Part shown: piece by piece, positions 49,368-57,575 of the stretch
How the letters are laid out: each line of letters begins with the position of its first letter
How positions within the stretch are numbered: position 1 is the stretch's first letter
Origin: Oryzicola mucosus
GTDB taxonomy: Bacteria; Pseudomonadota; Alphaproteobacteria; Rhizobiales; Rhizobiaceae
DNA: 64,000 nt
Assembly (NCBI RefSeq): GCF_014534685.1
Contig: NZ_JACVVX010000002.1
Span: 682,001 to 746,000, forward strand
Direction of reading: 5' to 3'
Position numbers and translations under genes: made by a program
Notes under the pieces: generated by a model
What the model saw: the letters and a program-made list of their open reading frames with translations, nothing else
What the model was told of the DNA's origin: nothing
Database searches by the model: none

Positions 49368-49382
49368 GCAGCCAAAGACGCC

Positions 49383-49823
49383 TTACCAGCTTCCGGTGTT
49401 TTCCATCGACGCCCAGGGTTCGGCTTTTTCCTTTGCCGGGCCTTTCTGCAACAGTTCGATGGAAATGCCGTCCGGCGACTTGATGAAGGCCATGTTGCCG
49501 TCGCGCGGAGGACGGTTGATCGTCACGCCCTTGTCCATCAAGGCTTGGCAGGTCTCGTAGATGTCATCGACCTCATAGGCGAGGTGGCCGAAATTGCGCC
49601 CGCCCTTATAGTCTTCCGAATCCCAGTTATAGGTGAGTTCGAGAAGCGGGGCCGCCTTGTCCACGCCGGTCGCCTCGTCTTCGGACGCGGCGAGGAAGAT
49701 CAGCGTGAAGCGCCCCTTCTCGTTTTCGCTGCGGCGGACCTCACGCATGCCGAGTTTCTTGCAGTAGAAATCCAGCGATGCCTCGATGTCCGCCACGCGG
49801 ACCATGGTGTGCAGATAGCGCAT
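49383..49823 (-). CDS. gloA: lactoylglutathione lyase (glyoxalase I)
   Basis: A 146-residue glyoxalase I. The four metal ligands of the family are in place: H5, E62, H80 and E123. The motif F-Y-C-K-K-L-G-M follows the first ligand. It turns the methylglyoxal-glutathione hemithioacetal into S-D-lactoylglutathione in the cytoplasm. Short bacterial form, Ni-type by length. Monocistronic and convergent with the TerB-like gene. Confidence 0.93.
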   Translation of the reverse strand: MRYLHTMVRVADIEASLDFYCKKLGMREVRRSENEKGRFTLIFLAASEDEATGVDKAAPLLELTYNWDSEDYKGGRNFGHLAYEVDDIYETCQALMDKGVTINRPPRDGNMAFIKSPDGISIELLQKGPAKEKAEPWASMENTGSW

Positions 49824-50046
49824 CAGTCTTCCCTATGCTTTTTCCGAGTTGCGTCGGCTGCATAGATAGGGCGGGACGAGCGTTTTGGACAACCCGGCAA
49901 AGTCAATTTAGGTTCGAGGAAATACCGTCACTGAGTTTCTGTGCGGCGATGAAAAAAGCCCGGTTTGGCCCTTGCACCCTGTGTGCGACAAAATGTTAAG
50001 TTAAGGGACAGAATCAGATGTCTCATGCAGGAAAGGGGGCGTTCTT

Positions 50047-50643
50047 ATGGGGGACAAGGCCTTTCTCCAAAGGGAGTATCAGGGTGGCGGCAACAGCCTC
50101 GACCGGGACTCCGCTTCGGAGGTGGAAGACCTCCGCGAGGTGGCAGGCGCCATCAAGTGGTTTGACGTGGCCAAGGGCTACGGCTTTATTCTCCCCGATG
50201 AGGCGGCGCTCGGCGATATTCTGCTGCATGTGACCTGTCTTCGCCGCGACGGCTTTCAGAGTGCGCTCGAGGGCGCGCGCGTGGTTTGCCTCGTCAAGCA
50301 GGGCGATCGCGGCCTGCAGGCGTTTCGCGTGCTTTCGATGGATATGTCGACCGCAGTGCATCCTGCCGAGATGCAGGAGCAGCGCACCCATGTCTCGGTG
50401 GCGCCGGAAAGCGGGCTTGAGCGCGCCCTGGTGAAGTGGTTCAACCGCACCAAAGGCTTCGGTTTTCTGTCGCGCGGCGATGGCACGGAAGACATCTTCG
50501 TGCATATGGAGACGCTGCGCCGCTACGGCATTGCCGAATTGCGGCCGGGCCAGGTTGTGCTCGTTCGGTTCGGGCGCGGCGACAAGGGCCTTATGGCTGC
50601 CGAAATTCATCCCGATATGGGAACCTTGCCGATAGCCCACTAG
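50047..50643 (+). CDS. double cold-shock-domain protein
   Basis: A 198-residue nucleic-acid-binding protein with two cold-shock domains, about residues 33-97 and 123-190. RNP1-like motifs are K-G-Y-G-F-I in the first and K-G-F-G-F-L in the second, each preceded by I/V-K-W-F. A charged linker joins them. Two-domain CSD proteins of this kind are typical of Rhizobiales and bind single-stranded RNA. AAGGGGG is the ribosome-binding site. A 223-base leader may hold regulatory RNA structure, as is common for cold-shock genes. Confidence 0.9.
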   Translation: MGDKAFLQREYQGGGNSLDRDSASEVEDLREVAGAIKWFDVAKGYGFILPDEAALGDILLHVTCLRRDGFQSALEGARVVCLVKQGDRGLQAFRVLSMDMSTAVHPAEMQEQRTHVSVAPESGLERALVKWFNRTKGFGFLSRGDGTEDIFVHMETLRRYGIAELRPGQVVLVRFGRGDKGLMAAEIHPDMGTLPIAH

Positions 50644-50680
50644 ATTTGTCCCAGGCGGCTGTCGCGGACAAGGAAGCGCG

Positions 50681-51205
50681 ATGAACTTCAAAAACGGGCT
50701 GGTAGCTGGCGCCTTGAGCGCCTTTGCCGTTTTGGGCGGGCTCGCTGCCCCGATGGCTCAGGTGTGGGCGCAACAGCCCGCACTGTCGGACAACAGCCCC
50801 ATGGATCTGCCGGCCGATCCTGCGCCGCTGGTGATCCAGACCCAAAATGGTGACAAGAGCTTCACCATCGAGATCGCCGATGAGGCCGGCGAGCGTGCCA
50901 TGGGCCTCATGTATCGTACCGATCTCAGCGACGACGAGGGCATGCTGTTCGTCTTCGGGCAAACGCAGCCGCTCAGCTTCTGGATGAAGAACACGCCGTT
51001 GCCGCTCGATCTGATCTTTATCGGGCGCGACGGCAGGATACGCGATATCAAGCAGGGCCAGCCGTTTTCCGAGGCGCCCATTTCGCCGAGCGAACCAGCG
51101 CGGTTCGTGCTGGAGTTGAAGGCCGGCACAGCTGACAAGAACGGCATAAAGCGGGGCGACCTTTTGCGCCATCCGGCAATCCAGCAAGCGCCCAACCCCG
51201 ACTGA
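50681..51205 (+). CDS. DUF192 exported protein
   Basis: A 174-residue protein with a signal peptide (about 1-31, Q-V-W-A-Q-Q). The DUF192 domain has E-R-A-M-G-L-M-Y-R near 72, M-L-F-V-F and the signature S-F-W-M-K-N-T-P-L-P-L-D-L-I-F-I (about 99-114). The family is a small beta-rich fold of unknown function, periplasmic here. It begins 37 bases after the cold-shock gene and 15 bases before the hydrolase gene, so the three may form one unit. Confidence 0.87.
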   Translation: MNFKNGLVAGALSAFAVLGGLAAPMAQVWAQQPALSDNSPMDLPADPAPLVIQTQNGDKSFTIEIADEAGERAMGLMYRTDLSDDEGMLFVFGQTQPLSFWMKNTPLPLDLIFIGRDGRIRDIKQGQPFSEAPISPSEPARFVLELKAGTADKNGIKRGDLLRHPAIQQAPNPD

Positions 51206-51220
51206 TCGAAAAGGAATGCC

Positions 51221-51994
51221 ATGACCGCCGGCAGCTTTTTCCATGACGGTTTCGATCTTGCCTATCTGGACGAGCCGTCGGCGACGGGCACGGGCGAGCC
51301 GATCCTGCTGATCCACGGCTTTGCCTCCAGCATTGCGGCCAACTGGATCGCGCCGGGCTGGGTCAAGACCCTGACCGAGGCAGGCTATCGCACCATCGCC
51401 ATCGACAATCGCGGCCATGGCAGGACGTCCAAGAGCTATGAGGCGGCGGACTATACGCCGCAGAAAATGGCGTCCGACGCAGCGGCGCTGCTCGATCACC
51501 TCGGCATCGAGCGCGCGCATGTCATGGGCTATTCGATGGGCGCGCGGGTTGCCGCGTTCGCGGCGCTCGCCTTTCCCGACAAGGTTGCGACGCTGATCCT
51601 GGGCGGGCTCGGCATCGGCATGGTCGACGGCGTGGGCGATTGGGACCCGATTGCGGAAGCGCTCGTGGTGGAAGACCCCAACTCCATCACCCATGCGCGC
51701 GGCAAGATGTTCCGCGATTTTGCCGACCGTACCAGAAGCGACCGCCGTGCACTGGCTGCCTGCATTTCCACCTCGCGCGAATTGCTGAGCGAAGCGGATG
51801 CGAGCCGCATCACCCAGCCCACTCTCGTCGCGGTGGGGACGACCGACGATATCGCCGGCTCCGCCGCCGAGCTAGTGGCACTGATGCCGAACGCGGTTGC
51901 GTTGGACATTGAGGGGCGCGACCATATGCTCGCCGTGGGCGACCGCGCGTTCAAGAAGCGGGCGCTGGAGTTCCTGGCCGAACACCCGCTCTAG
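51221..51994 (+). CDS. alpha/beta hydrolase
   Basis: A 257-residue alpha/beta-hydrolase-fold enzyme. Oxyanion region H-G-F-A-S-S at 32-37, nucleophile elbow G-Y-S-M-G with Ser105, acid Asp near 210-220 and catalytic His in G-R-D-H-M-L-A-V near 235. D-N-R-G-H-G-R-T at 62-69 is typical. It is cytoplasmic with no lid domain. Ester or other acyl substrate unknown. Its last four bases overlap the end of the convergent HD gene. Confidence 0.88.
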   Translation: MTAGSFFHDGFDLAYLDEPSATGTGEPILLIHGFASSIAANWIAPGWVKTLTEAGYRTIAIDNRGHGRTSKSYEAADYTPQKMASDAAALLDHLGIERAHVMGYSMGARVAAFAALAFPDKVATLILGGLGIGMVDGVGDWDPIAEALVVEDPNSITHARGKMFRDFADRTRSDRRALAACISTSRELLSEADASRITQPTLVAVGTTDDIAGSAAELVALMPNAVALDIEGRDHMLAVGDRAFKKRALEFLAEHPL

Positions 51995-52587
51995 GATTGC
52001 CGCAGTTTTTCCAGGGACCGATGGATGTTGGCGCGGGCTGCGTCCTCGAAGTTCTCGCGGAATGTCGGGGTGTGGAAGAGGTGCGGCCGGTCGAGGAAGT
52101 TTTTCAGCACCGCTGCCCGTCCTGTTCGCCATGAGGCATCGTCGACCCAGGCATATTCTCGGCGCACCCCATCCTCATAAGCGTCGAAAGCGTCTGGTTC
52201 CGCTCCCAGAACGGCGAGATCCATGTCGAGGAAATACGCCGCATCCGAGGTCGCCTCGGGCGTGTCGAGCGCCGGCAGCCTGTGCGTGGCGGTTGCTTCG
52301 ATCATCGCCACAATGCGGGCGAGCCGGGCCGGATCGGTCCGCTCGGTCAAGCGCTCGACGGCGAGCGCTGCGCTGCTGGCCTCGTTGTCCTTCGCCGTGC
52401 TGTCGTAGATCGCATCGTGGAACCAGATCGCCGCCTCGACCGCCTCCGGGTCGGACAGAAGGCCGGCATGGGTTTTGGCAAGCCCTAGCAAGGCTTCGAC
52501 ATGCGCTGTTCCGTGATAGTGCCGGTCAGGCGCGCGATAAAGCACTTCCAGTTCGGCGCGGATTTTGTCGTCGATCAGCTCGGTCAT
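51991..52587 (-). CDS. HD-domain metal-dependent phosphohydrolase-like protein
   Basis: A 198-residue helical protein. R-H-Y-H-G-T-A-H (about 22-29) and A-I-W-F-H-D-A-I-Y (about 53-61) supply His and the H-D pair, with a later Asp in Y-F-L-D-M-D-L-A. This fits the predicted metal-dependent HD-superfamily hydrolases of about 200 residues. Activity is unknown. Its start overlaps the enoyl-CoA hydratase stop by four bases, so the two are coupled. Confidence 0.85.
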   Translation of the reverse strand: MTELIDDKIRAELEVLYRAPDRHYHGTAHVEALLGLAKTHAGLLSDPEAVEAAIWFHDAIYDSTAKDNEASSAALAVERLTERTDPARLARIVAMIEATATHRLPALDTPEATSDAAYFLDMDLAVLGAEPDAFDAYEDGVRREYAWVDDASWRTGRAAVLKNFLDRPHLFHTPTFRENFEDAARANIHRSLEKLRQS

Positions 52588-53366
52588 CGGCCCGAAAACA
52601 CCGGCTGGCGGCGCTCCTTGAAGGCTGTTCGGCCTTCGGCATAGTCGGCGCTGGCGAAGGTCGCATCGCCGATCTGCTGTGCGAAGGCGATATCCCGCTT
52701 GTCGCCGGTGGCTGTCGCGCGCATCGAGGCTTTCGACGCCTTGATCGACAGCGGCGCATTGGCAGCGATCGTGCGGGCAATCTCATCGACTCGGGCATCG
52801 AAGTGCTCGGTCTCAATCACTTCGAGCAGAAAGCCGGCGGACTTGGCGCTGGCGGCGTCGAGCCGGGCCGCGGTGAAGGTCAGGTACTTTGCCATCTGCT
52901 CGCCCAGCGAGCCGACGATGTCGACCATGGCGTCGAGCGGATAGGCGAGCCCCAGCCGTGCTGCCGGAACGCTGAAGGTCGCGTCCAGCGTGGCGATGCG
53001 CAGGTCGGCCGCCGCCGCCAGGCCAAAGCCACCGCCGAAGCAGATGCCGCGAATGGCGGCGATGACCGGTATGCGCGCCAGGCGGACGGCGGCGAAGGCG
53101 GCGGAATTCGCGGCCTCATAGGTGCGGGCGCTGTCGGGTGCGCCGCGCAGCGTGTCGAATTCGCTGATATCGGCGCCGGCGGAGAAGTCGCCGCCTGCGC
53201 CACGCAGCACCACGACCCGGACGGTCGGGTCCGCTTCGAGCACCTGGAACAGGGCGGCCACTTCCAGCCACATGGCATATGTCAGTGCGTTGCGCCGCGC
53301 GGGCGTGTCGATGGTGAGGGTGGCGACGCCTGCGTCGATGCGAAGATTCAAGGGTTCGTTTTCCAT
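52584..53366 (-). CDS. enoyl-CoA hydratase/isomerase family protein
   Basis: A 260-residue crotonase. The acyl-thioester oxyanion segments are G-G-D-F-S-A-G-A-D-I-S-E-F (57-69) and I-R-G-I-C-F-G-G-G-F-G-L-A (about 103-115). One catalytic Glu of classic hydratases is not evident in the second segment (G-L-A-A-A-A-D), so isomerase, hydrolase or another crotonase activity is possible. The ATG at 53366 was chosen; 53384 is an alternative. It diverges from cysE with a 131-base gap. Confidence 0.85.
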   Translation of the reverse strand: MENEPLNLRIDAGVATLTIDTPARRNALTYAMWLEVAALFQVLEADPTVRVVVLRGAGGDFSAGADISEFDTLRGAPDSARTYEAANSAAFAAVRLARIPVIAAIRGICFGGGFGLAAAADLRIATLDATFSVPAARLGLAYPLDAMVDIVGSLGEQMAKYLTFTAARLDAASAKSAGFLLEVIETEHFDARVDEIARTIAANAPLSIKASKASMRATATGDKRDIAFAQQIGDATFASADYAEGRTAFKERRQPVFSGR

Positions 53367-53497
53367 GCCTGCTTGAATATCCATGATGCACATCCATTTG
53401 AAGCAGGTATGAAGAAAATTGAGTTCAACTGGTGGGCTTTTCGGCATATAAGTCTGCTCCCAGTCGGCAGAGCCGCGGCGAAATGGAGACATCGGTG

Positions 53498-54346
53498 ATG
53501 AACAACATGGCGGTTGCGCGCTCCGGCCTCCTGAAGCCGGTCGATCCGATCTGGCGTTCGATCCGCGACGAGGCGATGGAAGCCGTCGAGCGCGATCCGC
53601 TGCTGTCGGCCTTCCTCTACACGACGATCCTCAACCAGGAGACGCTCGAGGACGCCGTGACGCACAGGGTCGCCGAGCGGCTGGCTCATGAGGATGTCGG
53701 GGCAGACATCATCCGCCAGACATTTCGCGCCATGCAGCAGGACGCGCCGACATGGGGCAACACGATCCGCGCCGACATCCAGGCCTATTACGAGCGCGAC
53801 CCCGCCTGCGACCGGTTCATCATGCCGGTGCTCTATTTCAAGGGATTTCACGCGATCCAGACGCATAGGCTGGCGCATTGGCTGTGGCATCACGGCCGCA
53901 AGGATTTTGCGCTCTATCTGCAGAGCCGGTCGTCATCCGTGTTCCAGACCGACATCAATCCGGTCGCGCGGATCGGCAAGGGCATCTTCATCGACCATGC
54001 GACAGGGCTGGTCGTCGGCGAGACGGCTGTCATCGAAGACGATGTTTCGATCCTGCATGGGGTGACGCTGGGCGGTACCGGCAAGGCCGGCGGCGACCGC
54101 CATCCGAAGATTCGCCATGGCGTTCTGATCGGCGCAGGCGCCAAGATTCTCGGCAATATCGAGATCGGCCATTGCTCCAAGATCGCGGCAGGCTCCGTCG
54201 TGCTTTCGTCGGTGCCACACAACAAGACGGTCGCCGGCGTTCCGGCGCGCGTGGTGGGCGAGTCCGGCTGCGACAGGCCGTCGAGCCAGATGGACCAATT
54301 GCTGCCGTCCCAAAGCATGGAGCACGTCGTTACCTTCGATATCTGA
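53498..54346 (+). CDS. cysE: serine O-acetyltransferase
   Basis: A 282-residue CysE. A helical N-terminal domain (about 15-150) is followed by left-handed hexapeptide repeats containing H-G-V-T-L-G-G-T-G-K and G-D-R-H-P-K-I near 185-200. The C-terminal I-flank ends in F-D-I, the tail that docks into cysteine synthase. It makes O-acetylserine from serine and acetyl-CoA. The ATG at 53498 has GGAG eight bases upstream; 53483 and 53507 are alternatives. Standalone gene. Confidence 0.93.
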   Translation: MNNMAVARSGLLKPVDPIWRSIRDEAMEAVERDPLLSAFLYTTILNQETLEDAVTHRVAERLAHEDVGADIIRQTFRAMQQDAPTWGNTIRADIQAYYERDPACDRFIMPVLYFKGFHAIQTHRLAHWLWHHGRKDFALYLQSRSSSVFQTDINPVARIGKGIFIDHATGLVVGETAVIEDDVSILHGVTLGGTGKAGGDRHPKIRHGVLIGAGAKILGNIEIGHCSKIAAGSVVLSSVPHNKTVAGVPARVVGESGCDRPSSQMDQLLPSQSMEHVVTFDI

Positions 54347-54546
54347 GGGTGCGAGCCGCCAACAAAAGGCGCTGTTCTGCTTTACATCGGCGGTGCGCGC
54401 ATGCCAGAAGCAGCCCCGCAGTCTCCTGGCGGCGCCTCTGAGGCGCCATTCGCGGAGACGACGAAAACGCGCTGAGCATTGACCCTTTGCGAAACGACAC
54501 CAGTTTCTGGTCGGGCGCAAATGAAAACAAAAATCGGAGAAGCCAG

Positions 54547-54750
54547 TTGAAGCCGGACGAAATCAGAAAGCTCGACGCCTATTTCAAAAAGGTGTTCCAG
54601 AACCCGAAGCTGCAGGTCAAGGCCCGGCCGCGCAAGGACGACTCCGCCGAGGTCTATATCGGCGATGAGTTTCTCGGCATCGTCTTCAAGGACGAAGACG
54701 ACGGCGACTACAATTTTTCGATGGCTATCCTCGACATCGACCTGGCTTGA
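54547..54750 (+). CDS. DUF3126 small protein (TTG start)
   Basis: A 67-residue protein: K-P-D-E-I-R-K-L-D-A-Y-F-K-K, then A-R-P-R-K-D-D-S-A-E-V-Y-I-G-D-E-F-L-G, ending in the conserved S-M-A-I-L-D-I-D-L-A. This is DUF3126, a short family of alphaproteobacteria with unknown function. The TTG at 54547 is the likely start: GGAGA sits six bases upstream and the resulting length matches the family. An ATG at 54487 would add 20 unrelated residues. Confidence 0.85.
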   Translation: MKPDEIRKLDAYFKKVFQNPKLQVKARPRKDDSAEVYIGDEFLGIVFKDEDDGDYNFSMAILDIDLA

Positions 54751-54761
54751 GCCAATCTACT

Positions 54762-54787
54762 GCCGGGGAGCCTTTTCGGCCCCCGGC
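54762..54787 (+). terminator. hairpin after the DUF3126 gene
   Basis: Nested stem GCCGGGG/CCCCGGC with inner GCC/GGC and a TTTTC loop, 12 bases past the stop. No T tract follows. Confidence 0.45.
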
Positions 54788-54995
54788 TGCCTGCCGCCGC
54801 CGGCATGACAGCGCAGCTCAACTGCTCGGCATTCCTGAGCGCGCTTTCTCCCCTCTCTTGAAGCCCATCGCACCGCTGAGCCTGCTTAGGCAGACCGGAA
54901 TCTGATGCTTTGCGGTTGTGATAGTGACCGGCAGAGCTTGCGCGTGCCAGCTTCTGCTCTATCGTGCCACCGAAGCACGGCAGGACGGAGAGCAG

Positions 54996-55523
54996 ATGCC
55001 CATCTATTCATTGGACGGAAAAACACCGCAATTCGAGGATCAGGACAGCGCCTGGATTGCGCCCGATGCCTCTGTCATAGGCGATATCCATATCGGCCGG
55101 GATGTCGGCATCTGGTTCGGCGCGGTTCTGCGGGGCGACAATGAACAGATCAGCATCGGCTCCGGCACCAACATCCAGGAACACACGATGATGCACACCG
55201 ACATGGGCTTTCCGCTCAGCGTCGGAAAAGATTGCACCATCGGTCACCGCGCCATCCTGCATGGCTGCACCGTGGGCGACAAAAGCCTGATCGGCATGGG
55301 CGCTATCGTGCTCAACGGCGCCAGGATCGGCAAGAACAGTCTGGTGGGAGCCGGCGCGCTGGTCACGGAAGGCAAGGAATTTCCCGACAACTCGCTGATC
55401 GTCGGCTCGCCCGCCAAGGCGATCCGCACCATTGACGATGCGACGGTTGAACGCCTGCGCGAAGGGGCTGAAAACTACGTTCACAATCAGCGGCGCTTCA
55501 AAGCAGGGCTGAAGCCTGCCTGA
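54996..55523 (+). CDS. gamma-class carbonic anhydrase / hexapeptide transferase family protein
   Basis: A 175-residue left-handed beta-helix. The three zinc-ligand His of the gamma-carbonic-anhydrase family are likely those in Q-E-H-T-M-M-H and G-H-R-A-I-L-H-G-C. R-G-D-N near 46-49 and N-I-Q-E are also conserved. It would form a trimer. Whether it hydrates CO2 or is an inactive member (YrdA/PaaY type) cannot be told. The ATG at 54996 follows GGACGGAG. Independent gene. Confidence 0.88.
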   Translation: MPIYSLDGKTPQFEDQDSAWIAPDASVIGDIHIGRDVGIWFGAVLRGDNEQISIGSGTNIQEHTMMHTDMGFPLSVGKDCTIGHRAILHGCTVGDKSLIGMGAIVLNGARIGKNSLVGAGALVTEGKEFPDNSLIVGSPAKAIRTIDDATVERLREGAENYVHNQRRFKAGLKPA

Positions 55524-55582
55524 ATGAAAACGGCCGACGCCTGACCCCGGGGATAGGGTAGGCGCCGGCTCCTTCGCCATGA

Positions 55583-56179
55583 TCAGCGGACGCTGGCCAC
55601 CGCATCGGCGCGGCCGTCATTGATGCCGATCCAGACGCCGGAATTGGTTTCCGACTGGCGCTTGAGGTAGGTGTAGTCGGTCTCGTGCCAGGCCAGGACG
55701 CGGCTTTCCAGATTGTCGAGGATGAATTCGCCGAGATCGCTGCGGACGGTGAGCACGGCGTGCCCGTCGCCACTGGGTTGGCGCACGACGGTGATCAGCA
55801 GGCTGCCGGCGGGGACGCCGAGTTTCATCAGCCTGCGGCGCTTTTCCAGCACATAGTCCTCGCAGTCGCCTTTCATGTTGACGGGGAAGGACCAGACTTC
55901 TTCCTGGCCCCACAGTTCCATATCGGTGCGCGGCTCGATTGCCATGTTCACCGTGTTGTTGACCTCGACGATCTTCGCCCAAAGGCTGCGCGTCAGCTGC
56001 ACCGGTGCCTTGCTCGGGGTCTTCTGGCTGCATTCGCCGCGTTCGCGCTGGCAAAAATCGTAGTGTCCCACCGGTTGGGTCGTGCGGCCCATGGTCTGCA
56101 TGAAGGAAGCATCGGCAAAAGCCTGTCCGGCCGCGAAAAGCTGCAATCCAAACACCAGGCCGGCGAAAAGTGTTTTCAT
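55583..56179 (-). CDS. transglutaminase-like cysteine peptidase (BTLCP family)
   Basis: A 198-residue exported protein with a signal peptide (1-22, A-F-A-D). The catalytic triad of bacterial transglutaminase-like Cys proteinases is complete: C106 in G-D-C-E-D-Y, H140 in G-D-G-H-A-V-L, and D155 in I-L-D-N. The nearest characterised relatives (LapG type) cut surface adhesins when c-di-GMP is low, but stand-alone rhizobial homologues like this have unknown targets. No LapD-like receptor is next to it. It has a long AT-rich upstream region. Confidence 0.9.
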   Translation of the reverse strand: MKTLFAGLVFGLQLFAAGQAFADASFMQTMGRTTQPVGHYDFCQRERGECSQKTPSKAPVQLTRSLWAKIVEVNNTVNMAIEPRTDMELWGQEEVWSFPVNMKGDCEDYVLEKRRRLMKLGVPAGSLLITVVRQPSGDGHAVLTVRSDLGEFILDNLESRVLAWHETDYTYLKRQSETNSGVWIGINDGRADAVASVR

Positions 56180-56526
56180 TTTTTTTGCATCCCCGTTTGA
56201 GGAGACACTGGCATCGCCGAATTTATTCTGCGCAAAACGTCGAAGTACAGATTTAGTAAAACGATAAGCGAATTAGCAACAAAGAATAATAGTGTTTTAA
56301 ACCGAGTATTGCGATTTATTAATCATAACGAATGGTGAGTTTAGCGCGCCAGCAAATGCAAGGCTTTGCTTGGTTTATAAAATTTGAACGAATCCCTCGC
56401 CGGCACAGTTTGACGGCTTCCGCCATCCCAACTTGATACAGACCTTTTTAACCGTAAAAACGAGATTTTGGCGGATGGCGCACCATCCGCCTCATTTCCG
56501 CCGTCAAAAAAGCGGCATGGCCTTGG
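56180..56526. other. 347-base AT-rich intergenic region with a strong hairpin
   Basis: It lies between two minus-strand genes and is clearly more AT-rich than the rest of the window, especially 56215-56400. It should contain the promoter of the transglutaminase-like gene. A perfect 9-bp stem-loop GGCGGATGG-CGCA-CCATCCGCC sits at 56470-56491, 36 bases past the PAS gene stop, and may be its terminator (minus strand continues AAAATC then TCGTTTTT). No coding sequence was found. Confidence 0.6.
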
Positions 56527-57198
56527 TCAAAGGCGTCGGCCGTTGATGTCACCGCGTCCACCTTCAAGCACGAGCAGATGCCCGATGCGGACCGCTCCAT
56601 CCAGCGGATCGACCGGTTGGAGAGCCGCAGCACTTGGGGCGAGCGACGGCGCGGCGATCTCCGCGCGCTGCTCGGCGAGGTCCAGTTGCGCCTCTATGGT
56701 GCCGTTGTCGGGATCGATCAGGTCGACATGTTCGAGCATGGTGTCGACAATCGGATCGGCACCGAGCCAGAACGGTGTGTTGACGCTGCTGAGGACACCG
56801 ATGGCACGCCGACCGGCGTTCTCACTCGCCAATGGCAACACCAGCAGTTCGAAGCGGGCAGGGCGCTGTGTGACACTGGTGGCCGCCAGCCTCATCACCA
56901 CGGGTGCATTGTGGTGGAATACCCCATGCGCCAGCCGGCTGATCAGCCGGTGATCCGTCTGCCGCCAAAGCGAGGCAAAGGATGCGCCCTTCAACTCCCT
57001 GTCATAGGTTGCGCAGAGCCGCGTTCCGGCCAGGCGGAACACGGCTTCGCCGCGTGCATCCTGTTCGAGGATGAAGGTGTCGGCGAGCAGGGACTTGATG
57101 TCGGCCGGTTCGATCTCCGAGCGGCGTGGTGCGGAGCGTCCCGCGCGCAGCCGGTTCCAGTATCGGAAGAGGGTGATCGATCCTCTTTGTTTCATCAT
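56527..57198 (-). CDS. PAS-domain protein (PAS_5-like)
   Basis: A 223-residue protein. Residues about 10-150 resemble the PAS_5 family of Rhizobiales: F-R-Y-W-N-R-L-R-A-G-R-S-A-P-R-R-S-E-I-E-P, then F-I-L-E-Q-D-A-R-G-E-A-V-F-R-L-A-G-T and R-F-E-L-L-V-L-P-L. The C-terminal 60 residues are low in motif content. It has no output domain, so it may be a ligand-binding or adaptor protein. The ATG at 57198 has GGAG upstream; 57195 is an alternative. Confidence 0.8.
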   Translation of the reverse strand: MMKQRGSITLFRYWNRLRAGRSAPRRSEIEPADIKSLLADTFILEQDARGEAVFRLAGTRLCATYDRELKGASFASLWRQTDHRLISRLAHGVFHHNAPVVMRLAATSVTQRPARFELLVLPLASENAGRRAIGVLSSVNTPFWLGADPIVDTMLEHVDLIDPDNGTIEAQLDLAEQRAEIAAPSLAPSAAALQPVDPLDGAVRIGHLLVLEGGRGDINGRRL

Positions 57199-57359
57199 GT
57201 TCGGCTCCAGGGATGCTGCCACCTGTGCCAGGGGGAGACAGAATCACCTTTTTTGTTGGTCTAGATGAGCCGCGTTGCAGGAGGCATGCCAGTTGAACCC
57301 CGATTTGTTCACCGGAGGGGGCGGTTAAGGTTAATAATTGGTTTAAGTTGTCTCTATCG

Positions 57360-57483
57360 TTTTCGCGTGCCAATGTAAGGGTGTTCAGGCGGCTTGCTTG
57401 CCTGCAGCGCTTTCAGTCAAAGAACTTTGGTGGAGCCGGGGGGCTCGGCCGGCCGTTCGGAGCAATCCGAGCGGCTTTTTTTT
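57360..57483 (+). ncRNA. candidate trans-encoded small RNA with intrinsic terminator
   Basis: An intrinsic terminator stands before, not after, the rhomboid gene and has no protein gene upstream on the plus strand. A transcript from the AT-rich stretch at about 57330-57345 would be roughly 100-125 nt. Internal hairpins CAAAG/CTTTG and GAGCC-GGGG-GGCTC precede it. I do not recognise a known family (not SRP, tmRNA or RNase P). The 5' end is a guess. Confidence 0.35.
57452..57483 (+). terminator. strong intrinsic terminator (candidate sRNA 3' end)
   Basis: Stem GCCGTTCGGA, loop GCAA, stem TCCGAGCGGC (one G-U pair), then eight T. Confidence 0.9.
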
Positions 57484-57575
57484 ATTCAGCGCAACCGAAC
57501 GTGTTTGGCCCGGCAGGTGACGGCATGCAGCGCTTTGCGCTACATGGACGGCATGAACGCCACCGGACACAGCCT

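Larger units (their letters stand above)
57199..57575. other. 377-base intergenic region with candidate small RNA
   Basis: It lies between the divergent PAS and rhomboid genes. Around 57326-57345 it is AT-rich (TTAAGGTTAATAATTGGTTT), a possible promoter. Downstream it turns GC-rich and structured, and ends in a strong terminator at 57452, 93 bases before the rhomboid start. No open reading frame here looks like a protein. Confidence 0.6.

Noticed and set aside
51897-53498. 533-codon plus-strand frame across the HD and enoyl-CoA hydratase genes
   Set aside because: Antisense to two coupled genes with clear motifs; no domain in the shadow.
54347-54546. Small frames and a GGCGCCT/AGGCGCC hairpin between cysE and DUF3126
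   Set aside because: Frames lack ribosome-binding sites and motifs. The hairpin may help end cysE transcription but has no T tract.
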